Assembly (NCBI GenBank): GCA_905205085.1
Contig: CAJLCG010000037.1
Span: 1 to 18,663, forward strand
Length of the DNA stretch: 18,663 nt
Reading direction: 5' to 3'
From: an uncultured Oscillospiraceae bacterium
GTDB lineage: Bacteria; Bacillota; Clostridia; Oscillospirales; Oscillospiraceae
Both the position numbers and the translations under genes were made by a program. Positions 6,804 through 13,357 of this stretch are shown one piece after another (position 1 is the first letter of the stretch; every line of letters starts with the position of its first letter). The notes beneath the pieces were generated by a model, which saw only the letters and a program-made list of their open reading frames with translations, was not told where the DNA came from and did not search any database.

Positions 6804-8079
6804 GGTCTTCTCCTGTATCTCTGTTTGTAGGGAGCAGGCGGATGTCCGCTCCCAGCTGCCGAAGAGTACCCTCCATATCCTGATAGCCCCGGCGGATGTG
6901 GCTCAGCCGGGTCACCCGAGTGGCCCCCTCCGCCCCCAGGGCGGCTACCACCAGCGCGGCCCCGCCCCGCAGGTCGGTGCTCTCTACCCGCTGTCCATGG
7001 AGGGGACAGCCCGTCACCACGGCACTGCGGCCCTGCACCCGGATATCCGCCCCCATGCGCTGAAGCTGGGGCACATGGCGGTATCGGCTTTCAAACATGT
7101 TTTCCACAAACAAGGTCTGGCCCCTTCCCCCTGCCAGAGCGGCCATCAGGATGGCCTGGGCGTCGGTGGGAAAACCGGGATAGGGGGCGGTATGTACCGG
7201 CGAGATGCCCCGGAGCGGTCCTGTGCTCCGGAAGCGGATCTCCTCTCCCGCGCACTCCAGCCGTCCCCCCGCCTGCTCCAGGCAGGAGAGCACTGTGTCC
7301 AGGGAGCCGGGCTCCACGCCGGTCAGGGCGATCTCGCCCCCGGCCGCCCCGCAGGCGCACAGCCAGGTGGCAGCCACGATGCGGTCGCCCATCACCGTGT
7401 GCTCCGCGCCATGGAGGGGACGGCTCCCTTCAATGGTGACCACCGGCGTGCCTGCTCCAGACACCCGTGCCCCCAGCTTATTGAGGAAGCGCTCCAGGTC
7501 CACGATCTCCGGCTCCCGGGCGGCCCCCACCAGGGTGGTGACCCCCTGGGCTCCGCAGGCGCACAGCATGGCGTTCTCAGTAGCCCCTACACTTGGAAAC
7601 GGCAGGTGGATGCGCGCTCCCCGCAGGCCGCGGCCCGCGGTACAGGTGAGGCACTCCCCTTCCTCCCGGATCTCCGCCCCCAGCCCCCGCAGGGCGGCCA
7701 GGTGCAGGTCGATGGGCCGGGGCCCCAGCTCACAGCCTCCGGGGTAGCACAGCTTGGCGCTCCCCGTGCGGGCCAGCAGCGCCCCCAGAAAAATCACCGA
7801 GGAGCGCATCTCCCGCATCAGCCGCTCCGGGATGGCGCTGCCCCGCAGGGCGGTCGCGTCCACGGTCACGGTCTCCCCCTCCCGGGCCACACGGCAGCCC
7901 AGCAGGTCCAGAATATCCAGCGTGGCGGACACGTCGGACAGATCAGGACAATGATGGATCACGCTCTGGCCCGGAGCCAGCAGCGCGGCGGCCAGCAGGG
8001 GAAGAACACTGTTCTTGGCCCCCTGGACCCTCAGCCGCCCGCCTAGCGGCCTGCCGCCTTGGATTTCATACATGCTCAT
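6739..8079 (-). CDS. murA: UDP-N-acetylglucosamine 1-carboxyvinyltransferase (MurA)
   Basis: MurA transfers enolpyruvate from PEP to UDP-GlcNAc, the first committed cytosolic step of peptidoglycan synthesis. The 446-residue protein has the two-lobed EPSP-synthase fold. GAKNSVLPLLAAALLA contains the substrate-binding K22 and N23. The catalytic cysteine is C116 in YPGGCELGPRPIDLHL, so the enzyme should be fosfomycin-sensitive; D306 in PYPGFPTDAQ is the catalytic aspartate. The C-terminus normally stops soon after the LGADI motif; here about 27 further residues, Lys/Pro-rich, extend into the start of divIB. Start ATG at 8079 has GGAGG with a 7-base spacer; a second ATG two codons later is possible. 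A 9-bp inverted repeat surrounds the binding site. Confidence 0.95.
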   Translation of the reverse strand: MSMYEIQGGRPLGGRLRVQGAKNSVLPLLAAALLAPGQSVIHHCPDLSDVSATLDILDLLGCRVAREGETVTVDATALRGSAIPERLMREMRSSVIFLGALLARTGSAKLCYPGGCELGPRPIDLHLAALRGLGAEIREEGECLTCTAGRGLRGARIHLPFPSVGATENAMLCACGAQGVTTLVGAAREPEIVDLERFLNKLGARVSGAGTPVVTIEGSRPLHGAEHTVMGDRIVAATWLCACGAAGGEIALTGVEPGSLDTVLSCLEQAGGRLECAGEEIRFRSTGPLRGISPVHTAPYPGFPTDAQAILMAALAGGRGQTLFVENMFESRYRHVPQLQRMGADIRVQGRSAVVTGCPLHGQRVESTDLRGGAALVVAALGAEGATRVTRLSHIRRGYQDMEGTLRQLGADIRLLPTNRDTGEDHGICETQPKAKTAPKPAWHTL

Positions 8080-8080
8080 G

Positions 8081-8115
8081 GGATAGCCTCCAACTTCATT
8101 TCGTTCAGGCTATCC
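8081..8115 (-). promoter_or_regulatory. hairpin overlapping the murA ribosome binding site
   Basis: In the mRNA GGATAGCCT (8107-8115) pairs perfectly with AGGCTATCC (8081-8089), loop 17 bases. The 3' arm covers three of the five GGAGG bases and ends one base before the murA ATG. A 7-codon ORF (ATG 8099, MKLEAIP) ends with a TGA overlapping the murA ATG, so translational coupling is also possible, though that ORF has no clear binding site. Confidence 0.45.
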
Positions 8116-8139
8116 TATGCAAACATCAAAAAAGTGGTT

Positions 8140-9261
8140 TCAACCCCGCATCAGAGAGCGCAGGGTGATATAGATCTTTTCTCCCGCATCGGGCACCGCC
8201 ATGTTGGTCAGCGCCCGGATCATGTCGTCCCGGCGGGAGCGGTCCCGCAGCAGGGCCTCGGCCTGCTCGTAGAGCTCGTCCCCCTGGCAGTCCTTCTCCA
8301 GCAGCAGCACCGCCGCGCCCTGGTCGGAGAGCACCCGGGCATTTTTCTCCTGGTGGTTGGCGGTGACATTGGGGGAGGGCACCAGAATGGCGGGCTTGGC
8401 GATGGCGGTGAGCTCCGAGATGGTGGAGGCGCCCGCCCGGCACAAAACCACGTCGGCGGCGGCCATCACCAGAGGCATATCGTAGATATACTCCCGGACC
8501 TCCACCCCGTTGTCCCCCAGCTTCAGCCCCCGGCGCAGCAGCTCCTCCTGCATCCAGGAGAAATCTCGGCCCGCACCGTGGATGTGGCGGAAGGGAGCGC
8601 CCTCATAGCACTCCTTGGCGATGAAGTCCACCATCTGGCGGTTCATCACCTCCGCGCCCAAAGAACCCCAGTAGGACAGCAGCAGGGGCCGGTTGTCCTC
8701 GATCCCCAGCTGCTTACGGGCCTCCTCCCGGGTATAGCGGAAGAAGTCGCCCCGCACGGGGGTGCCGGTGACTACCACCTTATCGGGGTTATCGTAGTGG
8801 GCCCGGCTCTCCTCAAAGCCCACCATCACACAGTCCACCACCTTGGACAAGGCCTTAGTGGTGAGTCCGGGGACAGCGTTGGACTCGTGAACAGCGGTGG
8901 GGATGTGCCGCCGGGCGGCCTCTTTCACCACGGGGAAGGAGGCGTAGCCGCCGGTACCTACCACCAGGTCGGGCTGGAACTCATCCAAAATGCGCTGGGC
9001 CTGCTTCTTGGACTTCTGCATATTTACCAGCGTGCCCAGATTGTGGGCGATATCGGCAGGAGCCAGAGAGCGGTGGAAGTTGGTGATGGTCACCGTCTGG
9101 ATGGGGTAGCCCTCCTTGGGCACCAGCCGGGTCTCCATCCCTCCGTCCGCTCCCACGAACAGCACCCGGCAGCCGGGATTGCGCTCCTGAAAAATGCGGG
9201 CCAGGGCCACTGCCGGGTTCACATGTCCGGCAGTACCGCCGCAGGTAAAGAGGATATTCAT
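8140..9261 (-). CDS. murG: undecaprenyl-PP-MurNAc-pentapeptide GlcNAc transferase (MurG)
   Basis: MurG adds GlcNAc to lipid I on the inner face of the membrane, giving lipid II. The 373-residue GT-B protein has the N-terminal glycine loop GGTAGHVNPA (8-17), GTGGYASFP (102-110), HESN (125-128, acceptor side) and PGL. LLLSYWGSLGA (about 193-203) is the second glycine loop, with Tyr-Trp where Gly-Gly or Phe-Trp is more usual. CRAGASTISEL (274-284) with E283 and VPSPNVTANHQEKNA (294-308) bind the UDP-GlcNAc. The ATG at 9261 has GAGGTGG upstream. It follows ftsW by 33 bases and precedes murA, a common order in Clostridia. Confidence 0.95.
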   Translation of the reverse strand: MNILFTCGGTAGHVNPAVALARIFQERNPGCRVLFVGADGGMETRLVPKEGYPIQTVTITNFHRSLAPADIAHNLGTLVNMQKSKKQAQRILDEFQPDLVVGTGGYASFPVVKEAARRHIPTAVHESNAVPGLTTKALSKVVDCVMVGFEESRAHYDNPDKVVVTGTPVRGDFFRYTREEARKQLGIEDNRPLLLSYWGSLGAEVMNRQMVDFIAKECYEGAPFRHIHGAGRDFSWMQEELLRRGLKLGDNGVEVREYIYDMPLVMAAADVVLCRAGASTISELTAIAKPAILVPSPNVTANHQEKNARVLSDQGAAVLLLEKDCQGDELYEQAEALLRDRSRRDDMIRALTNMAVPDAGEKIYITLRSLMRG

Positions 9262-9294
9262 GAAACCACCTCGTTCTATATCAGGCCAGGGGCC

Positions 9295-10497
9295 TTAATC
9301 GTGCTTGGGTGCGGGGATCTGGCGTGAGATACTTAATATCATGCCCATCTCTCCCAGCTGTATCAATAGTGCTGTACCGCCGTAACTGAAGAAGGGCAGG
9401 GAAATGCCGGTGTTGGGGATCAGGTTAGTGACCACGGCGATGTTCAAAAACACCTGGGTGGCAAACAGAGTGATGATGCCCACAATGGTCAGGGCTCCGA
9501 ACTTATCCCGGGCGTGGAGGGCCAGCCAGTAGCCCCGCAGGATGAGCAGGGCAAACAGAATAATCACCACGGCCCCGCCGATATAGCCCAGCTCCTCCAC
9601 CACGATGGGGAACACGAAGTCGTTTTCCGGTTCGGGCAGATAGAGCATCTTCTGCTTGCTGTTGCCCAGCCCCAGGCCCAGCAGTCCGCCCGACCCCATG
9701 GCCAGCAGAGACTGCACCGTCTGGTAGCCGTTCCCCTGGCGTTGGGCCCAGGGGTCCAGCCACAGCTCGATACGGGCGTTCATATAGGGAGTAGCCAGCA
9801 TGATAAAGGCCAGCAGCGAACCTACCGCTGCGCCGCCGCCAATAAACCACCAGATGTTGATGCCCGCGGCAAACAGCACCGCCGCCGCACCCACCATCAC
9901 CAGGATGGTGCCCGACATGTGCCGCTCCAGCAGCACCAGCAGCAGTACCGTGCCCAGCACAGCCACATAGGGCACCAGTTCCAAAAAGCCGATGTGCTCC
10001 AGGCGGTTGAGCATCCGCCCTGTAAAAGTGCGGTTTTTGTACCGCAGAGGTTTTCGGCTGTCCCGCTTACAGAGCCGGGCAGCAAAAAACAGGATGACTG
10101 CAATTTTGGCAATCTCCGAGGGCTGGAACTCCACGCCCAGATACAGCCACCGGCGGGCACCGTTGTGGGTACGGCCCAGGGGAGTAAATACCAGCAGCAG
10201 CAAAATGATGCTGAAAATCAGGGCGGGCACCGACATCCACCGGAAGGTCTGGTAGTTGATCTTGGAGACCACATACATGACTGCCACGCCCACCGCGGCA
10301 AACATGGCCTGGCGCTTGATGTAATACAGGGGGTCGGCCACCTTGCTGTCATAGTAGGCCGTGGCATAGGAGGCCGAGAACATCATAATCAGGCCGATGC
10401 CCAGCAGGATCATCACCAGCATCAAAAAGGGCAGATCCATGGGCCCGCGGGCCAGCTGCTCTTCTACCGTCAGGTCGCGTTTGGGTTTTCGGGCCAT
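9295..10497 (-). CDS. ftsW: SEDS glycosyltransferase FtsW
   Basis: FtsW polymerises lipid II into glycan strands at the septum together with its class B PBP partner. The 400-residue protein has about ten membrane segments. NGARRWLYLGVEFQPSEIAK (112-131) is the signature loop. ERHMSGT (191-197) occupies the place of the PDLGT motif, as in clostridial forms with an SGT variant. WLDPWAQRQGNGYQ (246-259) includes D248, at the place of the catalytic aspartate of SEDS proteins, and PNTGISLPFFSYGG (361-374) is the conserved end motif. A basic cytoplasmic loop lies at about 143-169. Location between mraY and murG in a division operon favours FtsW over RodA or SpoVE. Start ATG has AAAGGAGG with a short spacer. 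Confidence 0.9.
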   Translation of the reverse strand: MARKPKRDLTVEEQLARGPMDLPFLMLVMILLGIGLIMMFSASYATAYYDSKVADPLYYIKRQAMFAAVGVAVMYVVSKINYQTFRWMSVPALIFSIILLLLVFTPLGRTHNGARRWLYLGVEFQPSEIAKIAVILFFAARLCKRDSRKPLRYKNRTFTGRMLNRLEHIGFLELVPYVAVLGTVLLLVLLERHMSGTILVMVGAAAVLFAAGINIWWFIGGGAAVGSLLAFIMLATPYMNARIELWLDPWAQRQGNGYQTVQSLLAMGSGGLLGLGLGNSKQKMLYLPEPENDFVFPIVVEELGYIGGAVVIILFALLILRGYWLALHARDKFGALTIVGIITLFATQVFLNIAVVTNLIPNTGISLPFFSYGGTALLIQLGEMGMILSISRQIPAPKHD

Positions 10498-10547
10498 GGA
10501 ATTCCTCCTTTGAGGTGGGGTGAGGGTTAAATTCTGGGAAAATGGGT

Positions 10548-10750
10548 AGGCGCTTTGGGATCACGCTGCGGATTGGGCGCGCGGTCGGGTCGATAACTCC
10601 GCCGACTCCGCCGCCAAACAGAAGGCCCTTGGCCCTTCTTGGTTTGCCGGCATCCGCTCTGTCGTTATCTCCCCTGCACGCCTATCCTCGCGCTTCGGTC
10701 TGTCACGCTGCGGTCCATCCGCGCTGCTCCGCACACCTACGCGCTTCGTC
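10548..10750. repeat. GC-rich non-coding element between mraY and ftsW, repeat-like
   Basis: The 253-base gap between mraY and ftsW holds no credible gene on either strand. It contains internal direct repeats: TCACGCTGCGG at 10561-10571 and 10703-10713, and CGCGCTTCG at 10689-10697 and 10740-10748. A long imperfect hairpin (10611-10650) has CCGCCAAAC and GTTTGCCGG outer arms around AGAAGGCCC-type inner arms. Sequence style differs from the tight gaps elsewhere in the operon. It resembles dispersed intergenic elements of this bacterial group (memory-based inference). It sits where murD is usual. No T-tract follows the hairpin, so it is not a clear terminator. Confidence 0.5.
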
Positions 10751-11740
10751 TTACATAGGATACCGGTACATCACGCCCCAGAAGGCCAGTACGCACAAAA
10801 CGAGGGTGGCGCCGGAGAACACGCAAAACAGCTTCGTCTCGCTCCAGCCGCCCAGCTCCAGGTGGTGGTGCAGAGGGGCCATGCGGAAAAAGCGCTTGCC
10901 GCCGGTCTTCTTGAAGTAAACCACCTGGATAATGTCGGAGAGCACCTCCAGCACATACACCAGGCCCACAATGGGGATCACCAGGGGCAGGTCCAGGGCA
11001 AAGGCCATGCCGCACACCGCGCCGCCCAAAAACAGGGAGCCGGTGTCGCCCATGAACACCTTGGCGGGATGGAAGTTATAAATAAGGAAGGCAGACAGGC
11101 CGCCCGCCATGGCGGCGGAGACCGTGACCAGGTCGCTCTTGCCATACCAGGCGGACACCGCCACATAGAAGATCATCACCGGGATGGTCACGCCGGTGGC
11201 CAGGCCGTCAATGCCATCGGTGAGGTTTACCGCGTTGACGGTACCCACCATGACAAAGGCGGCAAAGACCATGTAGATGACCCAGGGAATCCCCACGATC
11301 TCAATGTTGAAGAAGGGGATATACAGGTCGGGGCTGAGGTAGCCGTCCTGCCGCAGCAGCAGGGTGAACACGATGGCCGCCGCCAACTGGAGCAGGAACT
11401 TCTGGGGAGCGGTCAGTCCCTCGTTAGCGTGGTGGCGCAGCTTCTGAAAATCGTCGATGAAGCCGATGGCGCCGAACACCAGGGCAAACAGGAACACCAC
11501 AATGTGGTTATGAAGCCCGTGCTGGAAATCCTGCCAGCCCGCGGCCACCACCGCCACAGCGATACCCAAAATGAACATCAGGCCGCCCATGGTGGGGGTG
11601 CCTTGTTTGGACATATGCCAGGTGGGGCCGTCCTCCCGGATGGACTGTCCGGCCTTGAGCCGGCGCAGCACCGGGATCAGAATCTGTCCGGCAATGGCGG
11701 TCACGCCAAAGGCCACGATGAAGCTGAGAATATATGTCAT
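10751..11740 (-). CDS. mraY: phospho-MurNAc-pentapeptide transferase (MraY)
   Basis: MraY is an integral membrane enzyme that links UDP-MurNAc-pentapeptide to undecaprenyl phosphate, giving lipid I. The 329-residue protein has about ten membrane segments and all signature motifs: DGPTWHMSKQGTPTMGG (37-53), GFIDDFQK with D96-D97, NAVNLTDGIDGLA (169-181), FMGDTGSLFLGG (229-240) and MAPLHHHLELGGWSE (287-301), the MraY-specific His loop. Length matches family norms. ATG at 11740 has GGAGG 6-7 bases upstream. It follows murE after 68 bases; murF, usual between them in Clostridia, is absent. Confidence 0.96.
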   Translation of the reverse strand: MTYILSFIVAFGVTAIAGQILIPVLRRLKAGQSIREDGPTWHMSKQGTPTMGGLMFILGIAVAVVAAGWQDFQHGLHNHIVVFLFALVFGAIGFIDDFQKLRHHANEGLTAPQKFLLQLAAAIVFTLLLRQDGYLSPDLYIPFFNIEIVGIPWVIYMVFAAFVMVGTVNAVNLTDGIDGLATGVTIPVMIFYVAVSAWYGKSDLVTVSAAMAGGLSAFLIYNFHPAKVFMGDTGSLFLGGAVCGMAFALDLPLVIPIVGLVYVLEVLSDIIQVVYFKKTGGKRFFRMAPLHHHLELGGWSETKLFCVFSGATLVLCVLAFWGVMYRYPM

Positions 11741-11808
11741 GTCGAAACCTCCAGGTCCTCTTTCTCTTTTGTGCCAGGGTCAGAACTGCGAAGGATTGAA
11801 ACAAGGTA

Positions 11809-13296
11809 TTATACTACACCTGCCGGAAGATTTCCAGTCCTTTCCCACGAAGGGGTGCTGGAAAAATATTGGGCCACGATCTCCCGCTCGTCCATGGGGT
11901 ACTGCACCCCCTGAATCTCCTGGTAGGTCTCATGTCCCTTTCCTGCCAGCACGATCACATCCCCCGGCCGCCCCTGGGACAGGGCCCAGCCGATGGCCTG
12001 CCGCCGGTCGGGTTCCACATGGATCTGGGCTCCCTCCCCCTCCATACCGTCTAAAATGTCCCGGATGATGTCCTCCGGGTCCTCGGTGCGGGGGTTATCT
12101 GAGGTGACCACCGCCAGGTCGGCCAGCTCCTTCACCACACTGCCCATGATGGGCCGCTTGGTGCGGTCCCGGTCGCCGCCGCAGCCAAACAGACAGATGA
12201 GCCGGCCGGCGGTAAAGTCCCGGGCGGTGAGCAGAATATTTTCCAGGGCGTTGGGGCTGTGGGCGTAGTCGATAAGTACCGTATAGGCGGTGGGTACCGG
12301 GACCACCTCCACCCTTCCCTTCACGCCCCGGGCGCTGCGCAGGGCGGCAGCGCACTTCTCCAGCTCCAACCCCAGGCACAGCCCCACTGACAGGGCACAC
12401 AGAGCGTTGTAGATGGTAAAGCCCCCGGGAATAGGAAGGAAAACCCGCTGGATCTGCTCCCGGGCCACCGCCTCAAACTCCACCTGTCCGGGATAGAGCC
12501 GGATACCCTTGGCAGTCAGGTCCGCCTGGTCCTTGTTCTCCGAGTAGGTGAACATGGGGCAGGCCAGCCGTCCCCGATACCACCGCCCCGCCTCGTCGTC
12601 CAGATTCAGCACGGCCCGGCGGCACTGGTGGAAGATGCGCTCCTTGGCGGAGCGGTACTCCTCCATGGTGTGGTGGTAGTCCAGGTGGTCCTGGCTCAGG
12701 TTGGTGAAGGCAGCCACAGCAAAGTCCAGCCCCTCCACCCGGTGCTGCATGAGGGCGTGGGAGGACACCTCCATCACCACGTGGGTGCATCCCCCGTCGG
12801 CCATCTCCCGTAACAGCTGCTGCACCTCGTAGCTCTCGGGCGTGGTACGGTGGGCGGGTAGCACCCGCTCCCCCACCATGTTCTGAATGGTACCGATGAG
12901 ACCCACCCGGGTCTTCAGCGCTCCCTCCAGCATTTCTTTAATTAAAAAGGTGGTGGTGGTCTTACCATTGGTGCCAGTGACCCCGATCAGCGTCATCTCC
13001 CGGCCGGGATGGCCAAACCAGTTTGCTGCCAGCAGGGCCAGAGCCCGCCGGGGATCAGGAGTGGTGAAAAACACCCCCTCCCTCTGGGGACGGCGGCGGC
13101 ACACCACCGCCGCGGCCCCTTTTGCAAGAGCCTCGTCAATGTACAGACTTCCGTCTGTCTTGGCCCCCGGCAGCGCCACAAACAGCGCGCCGGGAAGCAG
13201 GGTCCGGGTGTCGTAGGATATGGAAGTAATTTCCATCTCCTGGGAATAAGGTTCCCCCGTGAGGGGAACGCCGGCTAACAGTTGCCATAGCTTCAC
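11809..13296 (-). CDS. murE: UDP-MurNAc-L-Ala-D-Glu:meso-diaminopimelate ligase (MurE)
   Basis: MurE is the cytosolic ATP-dependent ligase adding the third stem amino acid. GTNGKTTT (108-115) is the ATP loop. YRSAKERIF (215-223, K218) contains the lysine normally carbamylated, and FGCGGDRDRTKRP (370-382) begins the C-terminal domain. DNPRTEDP (400-407) is the DNPR signature of meso-DAP-adding enzymes, so a meso-DAP wall is predicted. I place the start at GTG 13296 (495 residues), because GAGGGG lies 8 bases upstream; a GTG at 13305 overlaps that site and is less likely. The binding site can pair perfectly with codons about 10-14 of the gene. The gene lies between the division PBP and mraY. 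Confidence 0.94.
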   Translation of the reverse strand: MKLWQLLAGVPLTGEPYSQEMEITSISYDTRTLLPGALFVALPGAKTDGSLYIDEALAKGAAAVVCRRRPQREGVFFTTPDPRRALALLAANWFGHPGREMTLIGVTGTNGKTTTTFLIKEMLEGALKTRVGLIGTIQNMVGERVLPAHRTTPESYEVQQLLREMADGGCTHVVMEVSSHALMQHRVEGLDFAVAAFTNLSQDHLDYHHTMEEYRSAKERIFHQCRRAVLNLDDEAGRWYRGRLACPMFTYSENKDQADLTAKGIRLYPGQVEFEAVAREQIQRVFLPIPGGFTIYNALCALSVGLCLGLELEKCAAALRSARGVKGRVEVVPVPTAYTVLIDYAHSPNALENILLTARDFTAGRLICLFGCGGDRDRTKRPIMGSVVKELADLAVVTSDNPRTEDPEDIIRDILDGMEGEGAQIHVEPDRRQAIGWALSQGRPGDVIVLAGKGHETYQEIQGVQYPMDEREIVAQYFSSTPSWERTGNLPAGVV

Positions 13297-13315
13297 AGTC
13301 GTCACCCCTCACGGG
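13251..13315 (-). promoter_or_regulatory. start-site RNA switch candidate at murE
   Basis: CCCGTGAGGGG (13305-13315, minus strand, contains the murE binding site) is perfectly complementary over 11 bp to CCCCTCACGGG (13256-13266) inside the gene, loop 38 bases enclosing the GTG start. The downstream arm can instead fold locally as GTTCCCC-N5-GGGGAAC (13251-13269). The two pairings exclude each other, giving masked and open states. Confidence 0.45.
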
Positions 13316-13357
13316 TGCAGTTTCATTCTCTCTAAGTTATGCGCGTTGAAAAGGGAA

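Noticed and set aside
10542..10919. 125-codon plus-strand frame covering the mraY-ftsW gap
   Set aside because: It crosses the GC-rich element into the 3' end of mraY on the opposite strand, has Pro/Arg/Ser-rich composition and no binding site.
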